DNA from: Microcoleus sp. EPA2
Lineage (GTDB): Bacteria; Cyanobacteriota; Cyanobacteriia; Cyanobacteriales; Microcoleaceae
Assembly (NCBI GenBank): GCA_020882975.1
Contig: JAHRFD010000011.1
Coordinates: 46,267 to 110,266, forward strand
Reading direction: 5' to 3'
Length of the DNA stretch: 64,000 bases
The stretch's first letter is position 1. Each line of letters begins with the position of its first letter. Position numbers and translations under genes: made by a program. Below the pieces are notes generated by a model. That model was given only the letters and a program-made list of their open reading frames with translations, had not been told where the DNA came from and ran no database searches. Shown here one piece after another: positions 1 through 8,806 of this stretch.

Positions 1-733
1 TGAGGGAGTTTTCTCGTTCTGACAATTGCTGATGCAATTGCTGTTGGAGATTTTGGGTTTCGGCTAGTTGAGCATCCAATTGGGCGATCGAGTTTTCTCG
101 TTCTGTCAACTGTTGTTGCAAAGATTCGTAACTTGACTTTGGTACAGTTTCGGCTAGTTGCTGTTCCAAATTTTGCTTAGCGGAAGCTAGTTGAGCATCC
201 AATTGGGCGATCGAGTTTTCTCGTTCTGTCAACTGTTGTTGCAAAGATTCGTAACTTGACTTTGGTACAGTTTCGGCTAGTTGCTGTTCCAAATTTTGCT
301 TAGCGGAAGCTAGTTGAGCATCCAATTGGGCGATCGAGTTTTCTCGTTCTGTCAACTGTTGTTGTAAAGATTCGTAACTTGCTTGCAGTGGATTTGGCTG
401 CGTACTCGTCGGATTTTCTGCTGGAGTTTGAGCCGTTTGGGTGTCATGAATTTCCCTGACTTCGGCTGTTTCCCCTGGGAATTCGGCGACATCTAGCGGA
501 GTTTCTGACGTTTTTTTCCAAGTTACACTAACTTTTGTCTTGTCGGTAGAAATCTCCAGAGAACCCTTGGCTAAGCGTTCTAGGAGTTCTGACCTGGATA
601 TGTCCAGCTTGCGAGCGATTGCGTTCAATCGATCGGCACTATAAGGAGTGAGCGAAAGTCCGATTTTGACTTTGCTTTCTGGATCTGAACTAGCTACATT
701 GCGACTTTTTTTTACCATTGGCATTTTCCTCAT
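1..733 (-). CDS. Ribbon-helix-helix/coiled-coil protein (partial, 3' end outside window)
   Basis: The frame runs leftward from an ATG at 733 and is still open at base 1, so the C-terminus is missing. In-frame ATGs also lie at 724 and 718; the last has AGG nine bases upstream and may be the true start. Residues about 22-55 (KIGLSLTPYSADRLNAIA onward) look like a ribbon-helix-helix or CopG-like DNA-binding fold. An acidic, Pro/Thr-rich linker follows, then from about residue 117 a Gln/Glu-rich coiled coil built from 41-residue repeats beginning SYESLQQQLTERENSIAQL. The pattern suggests a DNA-binding protein with a long oligomerisation or tether region, perhaps structural or partition-like. The function is unknown. 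A short palindrome just upstream could be an autoregulatory site. Confidence 0.75.
   Translation of the reverse strand, partial: MRKMPMVKKSRNVASSDPESKVKIGLSLTPYSADRLNAIARKLDISRSELLERLAKGSLEISTDKTKVSVTWKKTSETPLDVAEFPGETAEVREIHDTQTAQTPAENPTSTQPNPLQASYESLQQQLTERENSIAQLDAQLASAKQNLEQQLAETVPKSSYESLQQQLTERENSIAQLDAQLASAKQNLEQQLAETVPKSSYESLQQQLTERENSIAQLDAQLAETQNLQQQLHQQLSERENSL
66..380. repeat. 123-bp tandem repeat inside a coiled-coil gene
   Basis: Bases 66-188 and 189-311 are identical by eye, 123 bp each. A third, partial copy (312 to about 380) has one visible mismatch before diverging. The period equals 41 codons, so the repeat stays in frame and lengthens the coiled coil. Perfect identity implies recent duplication or ongoing homogenisation. 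Confidence 0.9.
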
Positions 734-742
734 GCCAACCTA

Positions 743-759
743 CACTAATTAGTATAGTG
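743..759. promoter_or_regulatory. Palindrome upstream of the RHH gene (candidate operator)
   Basis: ACTAATTAGT (744-753) is a perfect 10-bp palindrome, and CACTA/TAGTG (743-747 and 755-759) forms an overlapping inverted repeat. It sits 10 bases upstream of the first possible ATG of the leftward RHH-like gene. RHH proteins commonly bind short palindromes at their own promoters. That this one does so is inference. Confidence 0.3.
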
Positions 760-1398
760 GCTGAAGCTTCTATTAAAATCAATTTTTGTTACTTACTAAT
801 TGTTGCAGCTTCCGTTCCCAATCGAACAAAAAGCTGTGAATGTCATTTTCAGTTCTAGGAGTGCCGTAGAACCGCTTCAACATTCTTCGCCCAGAGTCTT
901 TTACGGCACGATACCGCCATGGGCGCTGTTTAGCTTCTCAAATACTATCCAACTTTTGACACTCTGTCAGCCGATGGTCGATTTTTGATTTTCGACTTAC
1001 CCCCAGGGATGAATTGGGGTGCTTGTTACCAGATTGTTTGCAGTCACTGGTTGGGAGCAATCTACTAATACACTCTATGTCGGTGAAAGTCAAATGCTCT
1101 GGGAATGCGGCCAAAACCACAATTTGCCGGTATTCCCTTTGCTTAGGGATCGTCCCTGGCTAGGACGAAAACCAACAAAAGGTCAGCCGGACTGAGGAAA
1201 ATCCCCGCTGAGTTAAAGGGCTGTTAGGGGGATAGAGAGATTGGTTCGCCCGATCGATCTTATCACTGAGGCGATCGTCTGATGTCAAGGAGTGCGATCG
1301 GAGTCGCGGTAAACAAAATAAGTTAATTATTTATAGAAACTTTACATAAAATCTTAGAAAATTAATACAATAATAAATAATATGCCACCGATGATTGC

Positions 1399-1502
1399 TA
1401 TAGCAGTCCTTGCAGGAGTCGTAAATTTTTTTACCCCACCCCAACCCTCCCCTTATGAAGGGGAGGGAGTAAGAAATTCACAAATGATTTAGGATTGCTA
1501 TA
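1399..1502. repeat. 104-bp MITE-like element with 12-bp inverted ends and a central hairpin
   Basis: The ends are TATAGCAGTCCT (1399-1410) and AGGATTGCTATA (1491-1502), inverted repeats with one mismatch. A perfect 10-bp stem (CCCTCCCCTT at 1445-1454, AAGGGGAGGG at 1458-1467, loop ATG) lies in the middle. GATTGCTATA also occurs at 1393-1402 and 1493-1502 as a direct repeat. It has no coding capacity. It ends 22 bases before the histidine kinase start and could influence that promoter. Confidence 0.6.
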
Positions 1503-1524
1503 TAACTTTACCATTCTGTGACCT

Positions 1525-3363
1525 ATGACTATCAAAAACCAGCAACAATATCAGCAATCCTTAGATTGGTTGCGACAATTTCAGCAGTTTATCACTGAAT
1601 TCGATAGTAATGAAGCCTTAAAAGCCGAAGGCAAAATCTGGAAATTGCCCAAAGAATCTTACCAGACTAAAATTGACAAATTAAACTTAGAAATAGCCGA
1701 GTATGAAAGACTGATTAATTATGATAAAAAACAGCCCCTTCAAATCACTGTTGAAAGTTTAAAAAAACTACCCGATGCTTTAATTAAAGCTCGCATCGCT
1801 TCAAAAATCAGCCAAAAAGAACTGGCAGATAGACTGGAAATTGATGAAGAAATCATTAAACAGCATGAGGACACAGATTATCAATGTGCTAGTTTTTTAG
1901 AAATAATCGAAATTAGTACCGCTTTGGGCATAAAATTTGCACCGGCTGCAATCCGAGTAGATTTTGACGAAGTAACCCACATTAAACACAATGCAGAAAA
2001 ATGCCCTCGGAAAATTTTTGATTCAGGAGAATATACTGACAACTCTTTACAGCGAACACTCAAGGAACTTGCAGATGTAAAGTTTGCTTTGGATCAATCC
2101 TGTATTCTCGCCATTACCGATTGCCAAGGTAAGATTACCTACATCAATGACAAGTTTTGCGAAATTTCTCAATACTCGCGAGCCGAACTATTGGGAAAAA
2201 CTCACCGCATTATTAATTCAGGATATCATCCCAAAGAATTTTTTAGCGAAATGTGGCAAACTATCGCTAGTGGCAAAGTGTGGAAAGGAGAAGTCAAAAA
2301 CCGGGCTAAAGATGGAACTTATTATTGGGTAGACACTACCATCGTTCCTTTCTTGAATGCAGCAGGCAATCCTTATCAATATGTGGCAATTCGTAATGAC
2401 ATCACTAATTGTAAACAAGCCAAAGAAGCACTACAATTTCTGAATGAAGAATTAGAAGCTAGAGTGGCAGCCCGGACTGCTGATTTAGAAAAGGTGCTAC
2501 ACAATCTCCAGCAGGCGCAAACCCGATTAGTTCAAAGTGAAAAAATGTCAAGTCTTGGACAATTGGTTGCCGGAATTGCGCATGAAATTAACAATCCAGT
2601 GAATTTCATCTACGGCAATGTCATTCATGCCACCGAATACACTCAGGAATTGTTAAGACTGCTTCAGCTATATCGACAGCACCATAGAGACACCAGAGAT
2701 ACCCATCCTGAAAGCTGGGAAGAATCGGAAGACAGCGATATCGATTTTATGATTGAAGATTTACCGAAAATTTTGGAATCTATGGGAGTTGGGGCTAAGC
2801 GAATTCAGGGAATTGTCACATCGTTACGAACTTTTTCTCGGATGGATGAAGCCGAGATTAAAAATGTTAATATCCATGAGGGCATGGATAGCACCTTGAT
2901 GATTTTGCAGAACCGTTTGAAAACTAAGTCCGATCGCCTAAGTATTGAGGTGATTAAAGACTATGGTAATCTACCTCGGATCGAGTGTTACGCCGGACAA
3001 CTAAATCAAGTGTTTATGAATATTCTGACCAATGCCATCGATGCTTTAGAAGAGGCGTATACTAAAGGAGATAATTTTCAAGGTTGTATTACAATTCGTA
3101 CCAGTTTGTGCGATCGCCAACAAGTAGTGATTGAAATTGGTGATAACGGTTTAGGAGTGCCTCCATCAGTACAGCAGCGATTATTCGACCCATTTTTTAC
3201 CACAAAACCAGTGGGTAAGGGAACTGGTTTGGGATTATCCATTAGCTATCAGATAATTACTGAGAGGCATAAAGGTACACTACGCTGTGAATCAGAATTG
3301 GGCAAAGGTAGTCGGTTTATTATCACAATTCCCACTTCCCAAATAACTAAGTCCAAACTTTAA
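1525..3363 (+). CDS. Hybrid HTH (antitoxin-like)-PAS-histidine kinase
   Basis: 612 residues. Residues 1-75 plus an XRE-type helix-turn-helix at about 82-135 (ALIKARIASKISQKELADRL) match the layout of stand-alone HigA-like antitoxins. Next come a PAS domain (about 188-295), a coiled-coil linker (300-340) and a histidine kinase core. The phosphoacceptor is His353 in AHEINNP, the N-box is Asn503, and G1 DNGLG, F-box FDPFFTT and G2 GKGTGLGL are all intact. There is no transmembrane segment, so it is probably cytoplasmic, sensing redox or a ligand through PAS. The DNA-binding module suggests either direct promoter binding or a recycled protein-interaction domain. No response regulator is adjacent. 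Its PAS-kinase core closely resembles the kinase at 29956-32334. Confidence 0.93.
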   Translation: MTIKNQQQYQQSLDWLRQFQQFITEFDSNEALKAEGKIWKLPKESYQTKIDKLNLEIAEYERLINYDKKQPLQITVESLKKLPDALIKARIASKISQKELADRLEIDEEIIKQHEDTDYQCASFLEIIEISTALGIKFAPAAIRVDFDEVTHIKHNAEKCPRKIFDSGEYTDNSLQRTLKELADVKFALDQSCILAITDCQGKITYINDKFCEISQYSRAELLGKTHRIINSGYHPKEFFSEMWQTIASGKVWKGEVKNRAKDGTYYWVDTTIVPFLNAAGNPYQYVAIRNDITNCKQAKEALQFLNEELEARVAARTADLEKVLHNLQQAQTRLVQSEKMSSLGQLVAGIAHEINNPVNFIYGNVIHATEYTQELLRLLQLYRQHHRDTRDTHPESWEESEDSDIDFMIEDLPKILESMGVGAKRIQGIVTSLRTFSRMDEAEIKNVNIHEGMDSTLMILQNRLKTKSDRLSIEVIKDYGNLPRIECYAGQLNQVFMNILTNAIDALEEAYTKGDNFQGCITIRTSLCDRQQVVIEIGDNGLGVPPSVQQRLFDPFFTTKPVGKGTGLGLSISYQIITERHKGTLRCESELGKGSRFIITIPTSQITKSKL

Positions 3364-3425
3364 TTTAATACTGCCACGCATCACATCCTCAAGGATGGAA
3401 AACTGGACGTTCATTCATGGGGATT

Positions 3426-5414
3426 TTATCCAACAGCAACTCGAAAACCCACAATACTAGCCCTACAATCAGGTTGATATCTGAGGCGACAGGCGCTGCG
3501 ACAATTGGGAGCATGATCGTTCCAAGAACCGCCTCGCAATACCCTCAGCGACTCGTCACCACGATAGTCCCAAACACGACCATCGGTAGGTGCACCATTG
3601 TAATTACTATGCCAAAAATCCGCGCACCATTCCCAAACATTTCCGTGGAAATCGTACAATCCAAAAGCATTAGGTTTAAAACTACCAACATCAGTTGTTT
3701 GAGCTCGATAAATTCCCTTCGGTGCTTCAGCATAATTAGAACTACCGTTGTAATTTGCCAAGTCAGTGGTAATCGTTTCCCCAAAGTGAAAAGCCGTCAT
3801 AGTTTCCCCCCGACAAGCATATTCCCATTGGGCCTCGCTAGGTAAACGATAATTCTTACCAGTTTTCCGAGAAAGTCTAGCGCAGAACTCCACAGCCTCG
3901 TACCAAGATATATTTTCTACAGGTCGATTTACGCCTTTAAAACGGGAAGGATCGGGATTGAGGAATATTTTAATTTCCGACAGTGAAGCTACCACCGCCC
4001 ACTGAGCCTGAGTGACTGGAAATTTGCCCATATAGAAAGGTGCTAAAGTAACTTGTTGCTGAGGTTTTTCATCACTATCTCCCTCATTACTTGCAGAACC
4101 TATCAGGAAATTACCGCTAGGCACTGACACCATTTCTATAACTAAGCCGCTGCCAATATTTTCTTCAAAAAAATCAGCTTTTCCCTGTTGAACATTAGTT
4201 TGATGACCTCTTTTGTCGAGGGTTAAAAACTCAAATTTAAAGGTATTTTTGGGAGAGTTGACATTGTGGTTAGCCTGGGTAACGGCGACACTGCTATTAA
4301 AATTTTCCTGTTTATTAACCACATTGCTGGGACGTTGCGTCCTGGGAGGCTGAGGATTTTGGACAACAATTGACCCTCCTGTTTTTTGTTCAGAATTGAG
4401 AGCTAGTTTACCTGCTGATAGGGACAGAGGAGGTTGGGGTGGTAACGAATAAAGATTTAAAGCTTTGATTACTTCATCAGCAGATTGATACCTATTTATG
4501 AGATAATCTTGAATTAATTTATCTAATACTTCTACCAATTTTCGACTTAAACTTGTGTGGGGGGGTAATTTTTTTCTCCAGTTACCAATGCCTTTAGTCG
4601 GGTCATAAAGCTCATCATAACCGTCAACTTGTGGCAAACAGTTAGTTAGCAACCGCAGGCAAGTTATCCCCAAGCTGTACAAATCACTGCCCGGAAAAAC
4701 TTGACCCCGCATTTGTTCCATCGGTGAGTATCCGCGAGTCCCCACTGTGGTCCCTGATTTACTCATCAGCGATCCTGTTACCTGTTTAGAAACACCGAAG
4801 TCGATCAGAACTAAATCTCCTCGCCCTCCTTTTCGGAAAACTGAATTACGCAAGGTTCTAGTTTTTGGGAGAGATGAGTTAAGGGAGCTGCGACGGCGGA
4901 TGATGTTCTCAAGTTTTATATCTCGGTGAATCACATTGCGATCGTGAACAAATTTAAGAACTGGTAGTAAATCTGCTAGTAACTGCCAAATTTTTTCTTC
5001 ATTAAAAACGCCCTGTTGAGTTAATTCGGCGAGTAAATTTTGCCCTTCTATTAACTCTTGTACTAAATAAAGTCGCTGGTCTTGTTCAAAATAAGCAATT
5101 AATCTAGGAATTTGGGGATGTTCGCCTAGTTCGTAAAGTCGTTTTGCTTCTTGCTGAAACAGTTCAGTTGCTTTTTCAATGGCAGAGGTTCCCTGAAATT
5201 GAGGCATAAACTGCTTAATTACGCATGGGTCGTCCATGCGGTCTGTATCTACTGCTTCATAAGTTCTGCCAAATCCCCCTTCGCCCAAAAGTCGAATTAC
5301 GCGGTAGCGGTTTCTGAATAAAGGTGTGAGGCCTTGAACTCCGCAACTTTGACAAAATTTAGAGTTGTCGGGATTGAAAGGATTAGAACACCTGGGGTTG
5401 GAACAGTAGAACAT
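3426..5414 (-). CDS. Serine/threonine protein kinase fused to FGE/SUMF1-like domain
   Basis: 662 residues. The N-terminal zinc ribbon has Cys4, Cys9, Cys21 and Cys24. The kinase domain (about 37-310) has glycine loop GEGGFG (44-49), Lys67, HRDIKLEN with Asp165, and DFG at 205-207. A basic Ser/Arg-rich insert of roughly 25 residues (about 174-199) separates the catalytic loop from DFG. After a Pro/Asn-rich linker (320-415), a formylglycine-generating-enzyme-like domain runs from about 422 to the end, with NISWYEAVEFCARLS, YRLPSEAQWEYACRG, GNVWEWC and LRVLRGGSW. In cyanobacteria such domains are often found on kinases and diversity-type proteins; enzymatic oxidation of a target Cys is not shown. 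It converges on the histidine kinase gene with a 62-base gap. Confidence 0.94.
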   Translation of the reverse strand: MFYCSNPRCSNPFNPDNSKFCQSCGVQGLTPLFRNRYRVIRLLGEGGFGRTYEAVDTDRMDDPCVIKQFMPQFQGTSAIEKATELFQQEAKRLYELGEHPQIPRLIAYFEQDQRLYLVQELIEGQNLLAELTQQGVFNEEKIWQLLADLLPVLKFVHDRNVIHRDIKLENIIRRRSSLNSSLPKTRTLRNSVFRKGGRGDLVLIDFGVSKQVTGSLMSKSGTTVGTRGYSPMEQMRGQVFPGSDLYSLGITCLRLLTNCLPQVDGYDELYDPTKGIGNWRKKLPPHTSLSRKLVEVLDKLIQDYLINRYQSADEVIKALNLYSLPPQPPLSLSAGKLALNSEQKTGGSIVVQNPQPPRTQRPSNVVNKQENFNSSVAVTQANHNVNSPKNTFKFEFLTLDKRGHQTNVQQGKADFFEENIGSGLVIEMVSVPSGNFLIGSASNEGDSDEKPQQQVTLAPFYMGKFPVTQAQWAVVASLSEIKIFLNPDPSRFKGVNRPVENISWYEAVEFCARLSRKTGKNYRLPSEAQWEYACRGETMTAFHFGETITTDLANYNGSSNYAEAPKGIYRAQTTDVGSFKPNAFGLYDFHGNVWEWCADFWHSNYNGAPTDGRVWDYRGDESLRVLRGGSWNDHAPNCRSACRLRYQPDCRASIVGFRVAVG

Positions 5415-5997
5415 ATCTGGGAAGAAATGATCCGGTTAAGATTATGATATATCTTTTATGGGTGTTTGCCTCCTCATGGAGTTATCAAAATTAGAAAGAG
5501 ATTTAAATAGCAGGAATCCTAGCCCGATCGACTAATTTTCGCCACTCTCTGTGCGCCGATATTTGCCCTTGTCCTCACACAGATGCACCCCGCCGATGGG
5601 CCTCCGTAGCATTAAGTATCAAATTAAACACTGTCGAAGGGTTTATTAAATATTGTGAAGCTAGCATCGACAGATGGAAACATCCAGCCCGATAGAAGCT
5701 TCTTGGTTGGCGGCAGAGGGCTCGGCCAGACCCCAACACGCAGGCAGAAATATGGAGGCGATCGGCTGCACTTCATTATACCTATTTCATAAAGTAGCGC
5801 TACATATCTACCCCCCCAACCCCCCCGATGCCAAGGGGGGGCTTTGAACTACATCTGTAGTAGGACTTTATGAAAATGGTATTATTCGGTGGCTGTTAAT
5901 TATTTCCCAGCTTCGGTTAATCCACTGCACCACCGTCATTAGATGGATGGAAACTGCTGATTATGTTTGCTAATGTTGACGAACTTTTTGCGTCTTG
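5415..5997. other. Intergenic region with a 105-bp repeat and unassigned sequence
   Basis: No supported gene. Bases 5520-5770 read in places like a decayed coding remnant (for example a frame with FIKYCEASIDRWKHP broken by a stop), but nothing was identified. A MITE-like repeat lies at 5778-5882. Confidence 0.5.
5778..5882. repeat. 105-bp repeat with inverted ends, copy A
   Basis: The ends are ATACCTATTTCATAAAGT and ACTTTATGAAAATGGTAT, an 18-bp inverted repeat with two mismatches. The interior is an imperfect C-run/G-run stem. A second copy of the same length lies inverted at 57790-57894. No coding capacity; a non-autonomous mobile element or hairpin repeat. Confidence 0.8.
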
Positions 5998-6384
5998 CTA
6001 AGTAAGTTTATTTTTGCAGAATTTGACTCCGAAAATAACTGATACAAACAGAATACAGCAGGATACTGACACTATTGTTTCTGTGATATTTGGTGATATG
6101 AATACGATAAATCCTCGATCTTTAATCAAGGCGGAGAAGCTGGACACACAAAATGGCATCAGATATAATCTGAAGGCCTGCCAAAAATCTTTTTTGCCAG
6201 GATTAGAAGAAACACTTAGCATCAGACCTGTACCAATTACAACACTTACACCAATAGAATTCATCCAGATATTAATGGCAGGATCGAAATGAAAATAAAC
6301 TACTACAAGATACCAAATGAGATAGCACCAGAGAATAGTTTTATTTAATTTGATGGTGTAAAGATATTGGATCAACCATTTCAT
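5998..6384 (-). CDS. Small four-helix membrane protein, unknown function
   Basis: 128 residues with about four hydrophobic helices (roughly 17-33, 40-58, 70-90 and 103-122) and a central motif WQAFRLYLMPFCVSSFSALI that looks conserved. There is no signal peptide; the protein is almost certainly integral to the membrane. It is the last gene of a six-gene leftward cluster, 26 bases after the DM13 gene. I do not recognise a function. The repeated Phe/Cys/Ser motif in the third helix would be the place to look for one. Confidence 0.7.
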   Translation of the reverse strand: MKWLIQYLYTIKLNKTILWCYLIWYLVVVYFHFDPAINIWMNSIGVSVVIGTGLMLSVSSNPGKKDFWQAFRLYLMPFCVSSFSALIKDRGFIVFISPNITETIVSVSCCILFVSVIFGVKFCKNKLT

Positions 6385-6410
6385 AGGTATAACAAGGCTT
6401 TTTCCAAGGG

Positions 6411-6938
6411 CTAGGAACTCGATCGCTGGAGTCGGGCAGCACCAAAGGTGGCATTGAACTTACGGCACCAAATCGCCACAGAAGCATAATCTTCTGAGTT
6501 GATGCTGGCAGGGAGGGCATAGCTTTGAGCACCGCTGTATGATTTGAGTGGCGCGATCGACACATAGTCACCTTTTTTGAGGGGATAGGCGGGAGGAACT
6601 GTCGAGCCAATGACATCGGGGGATTTGTGTAAAATGACTACCAAATCAGGACCAGAGGTTGAGGTTTGAAATGCTCGATCGAGTTCCAGAATGCGCTCAT
6701 TCCCTTTCTGGACAATGCGGGCAGTGCCTTTGGTGGGGTGTTCGCCATCGACAAAAGTGCCAGAAGTTAGAACTTTTGCGACTTGAGCCGTTGCGGGTGA
6801 TGTGGCTGGCCGAGTTGGCGTGGTTTCAGGAGTGACGGATAACGCCATAGTAGCTCGATCGCCAGGGGTTTTGGTGCAGGCGATCGCGATTGTTGACACG
6901 AAGGTAATACTAGCAAAGTTGAAATAGCGACGTTTCAT
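6411..6938 (-). CDS. DM13-domain lipoprotein
   Basis: 175 residues. The N-terminus has basic residues, a hydrophobic stretch and a lipobox-like IAIAC (Cys21), so the mature protein is probably a lipid-anchored periplasmic protein. After a Thr/Pro-rich linker comes a DM13-like domain from about residue 60: SGTFVDGEHPTKGTARIV, LDRAFQTSTSGPDLVVIL, then YALPASINSEDYASVAIWC near the end. DM13 domains carry a conserved Cys and have been predicted to take part in electron transfer. It lies 23 bases downstream of the DMT transporter gene, within the cluster that includes a peroxiredoxin-like protein. Confidence 0.85.
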   Translation of the reverse strand: MKRRYFNFASITFVSTIAIACTKTPGDRATMALSVTPETTPTRPATSPATAQVAKVLTSGTFVDGEHPTKGTARIVQKGNERILELDRAFQTSTSGPDLVVILHKSPDVIGSTVPPAYPLKKGDYVSIAPLKSYSGAQSYALPASINSEDYASVAIWCRKFNATFGAARLQRSSS

Positions 6939-6961
6939 AAAAAAGCTTGTTCCTTAAAATA

Positions 6962-8008
6962 TTAAACACCCCGGAAACCGATCGCGGTTTCCATGGCATC
7001 GTGAGGACTGGGGTTAACTAATTCTCGATTTATTTTAGCTTGATGTAAGTTGCCTACCAAACCAAATATCATCCCGACAAACAACAAACTTCCCCCTAAA
7101 TATTGAGCTAAAGTAGGAGCTTCACCTAAAATTAAATAGCCCATAATTATAGCTGCAATCGGGTTCAATAAACTAGCTAAATTAAGTTCTGTTGAAGTCG
7201 CATTTTTTAGACCAGCCAACCAACATAATTGACCAGTGACGACAATAACCGCCGCATAGATAATCATCCATTGCCACAGAAAAGGTGATAAGACTTCGGC
7301 AAAATGGTGAGGTCCGTAAAGCAAATTAGCCAATAGGAAAAAAAATACCGTCCCCAGAATATTGCGATAAATCGTAAAAATGCCCAAGGGAATCGATTGT
7401 AATTGCAGTTTACCAACGACGGTAGCAATGGAACCAACGATCGCAGCGATCGCCACAAAAATTTCTCCGGTGCCAATTTGAAATCCACCCATCGTCATCA
7501 TCTGACTTGAACTCCCTAAAACAGCAGTCACTATCACCCCAGCCAAGGAAAGCAGAGAACCTGCAATTGCCCAAAAATCTACCCGCGAACCCAACAACAA
7601 AACACCCAATACAAGGGTTAAAATTGGTTCGATGCGCCCAATTAACACAATATTAGTAACATTAGTCTGTCCCAGGGCTGCAAAAATTAACGCCGGAGCG
7701 ATCGCCCCCGATAAAATACCTGTAATAGTTAAACTCATCCAATCTTTACGAGTCAGAGATTTCAGAGTCGGTCGTTGCCAATCTTGATAAAAAATTAGAG
7801 TCATCAACCCCAAGGCACAGATATTACCTACAAATAAAACATTGCATAGTGAAATAGGATTTCTGCCATTAATCGCATGATTTTCCCCAATTTCCACAAG
7901 TTTACGAGTTACAGAATTGGCAGCAGCAAAAATTAAAACAGCAAGGCCAAGATACATTGGGCTAGGAACTCGGATGAAAAATTGATGTAATTTATGCGCA
8001 AATTTCAT
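6962..8008 (-). CDS. EamA/DMT-family transporter
   Basis: 348 residues with about ten hydrophobic helices arranged as two EamA repeats. Typical signatures are ATSTELNLASLLNPIAAIIM and GYLILGEAPTLAQYLGGSLL near the C-terminus. The family exports small metabolites, amino acids or nucleotide-type compounds across the inner membrane; the substrate cannot be told from sequence. It sits between the DUF4079-like gene (43-base gap) and the DM13 lipoprotein gene (22-base gap) on the same strand, so co-transcription is likely. Confidence 0.92.
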   Translation of the reverse strand: MKFAHKLHQFFIRVPSPMYLGLAVLIFAAANSVTRKLVEIGENHAINGRNPISLCNVLFVGNICALGLMTLIFYQDWQRPTLKSLTRKDWMSLTITGILSGAIAPALIFAALGQTNVTNIVLIGRIEPILTLVLGVLLLGSRVDFWAIAGSLLSLAGVIVTAVLGSSSQMMTMGGFQIGTGEIFVAIAAIVGSIATVVGKLQLQSIPLGIFTIYRNILGTVFFFLLANLLYGPHHFAEVLSPFLWQWMIIYAAVIVVTGQLCWLAGLKNATSTELNLASLLNPIAAIIMGYLILGEAPTLAQYLGGSLLFVGMIFGLVGNLHQAKINRELVNPSPHDAMETAIGFRGV

Positions 8009-8051
8009 GCTGTTAATTTCTCTAATTTTTCAAACCTGAAAATTAATTAGT

Positions 8052-8756
8052 TTATTTGGGTTGAGGACAGGTTTTATTGGTGTAATCGCATTGATAGATA
8101 TACTGTGATTGCCAATGGAGGGGAATTTCTAGTAAATCTCTGGCACCAGTCATTCCCTGACCGATAAAGAACAGGAGAGCCAAACAATTGAGAATGATAT
8201 GAACCCTGCGCCAGCGATTTTCTCTATCCTGATAAATATCTTGGACGATCGCCACTGAAAAAATCATCAACAAAGAGGCTATCATACCGTAGTAATAATG
8301 GGAAACAAACCATTCATTATCGCGACGAAAGATTTCTGGTTGAAACCCTAAAATCATCAATCCCATGCCCGTAAAAGTGGCAAAAATGCCTCGCCAGAGT
8401 TTAACTCTTGCCTTAAATAGTAGTGCGAAAGAAGCAATGGTTAACAGGAAAATGGCGATCGCAAAAAAGAATCGAAAAGGTTCTTTGGTGATGGTATCGT
8501 TACTGAGCATTTTGGAGAAAATGGGGTAGGCCATTCCCAGTAGAGCCACCCCTACCACTGAGCCGCTCAACCAATTACCCATGGCTACGTGCTCGGAACC
8601 GACTACGGGCGGAATTTTAGTTTTTCCCCCGTCGGCGACAAGCAGGCGGCGTTGACGGGTGAGCAAGGCGCGATTCACCACAATTCCGATTAAGGGAAAA
8701 ACGACAACAATGGCGATCGCCGGATGTAATAATGCAAAGATATCTTGAAGTTCCAT
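8052..8756 (-). CDS. DUF4079-like membrane protein
   Basis: 234 residues with about six hydrophobic segments. An N-terminal HPAIAIVVV motif and several membrane-embedded or flanking histidines (HP near residue 11, SHYYYG, RRVHIILN) recall small cytochrome b561-type folds, but heme binding is only a guess. The sequence fits the cyanobacterial DUF4079 family, whose function is unknown to me. It lies 50 bases downstream of the peroxiredoxin-like gene. In this cluster it is the best candidate for a transmembrane redox component. Confidence 0.8.
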   Translation of the reverse strand: MELQDIFALLHPAIAIVVVFPLIGIVVNRALLTRQRRLLVADGGKTKIPPVVGSEHVAMGNWLSGSVVGVALLGMAYPIFSKMLSNDTITKEPFRFFFAIAIFLLTIASFALLFKARVKLWRGIFATFTGMGLMILGFQPEIFRRDNEWFVSHYYYGMIASLLMIFSVAIVQDIYQDRENRWRRVHIILNCLALLFFIGQGMTGARDLLEIPLHWQSQYIYQCDYTNKTCPQPK

Positions 8757-8806
8757 GTTAAAGATCCATTAATTCACTATTTAAGGACAATCGAAATTTT
8801 TGATAA

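Larger units (their letters stand above)
734..1524. other. Long intergenic region, no supported gene
   Basis: About 790 bases separate the two genes. Short open frames here have no recognisable protein features. Around 1145-1165 there are small self-complementary stretches (AGGGA/TCCCT), and 1190-1205 has a purine-rich GAGGAAA word, but no complete known RNA was recognised. A MITE-like element occupies 1399-1502. Confidence 0.6.

Noticed and set aside
800-988. 62-residue frame upstream of the first kinase gene
   Set aside because: No ribosome site, no recognisable sequence pattern and poor codon composition.
1180-1230. GAGGAAA word resembling the 5' signature of RNase P RNA
   Set aside because: The matching 3' half and the overall helices were not found nearby.
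5520-5770. Possible transposase remnant
   Set aside because: Only short open pieces with stops; no motif could be tied to a family.
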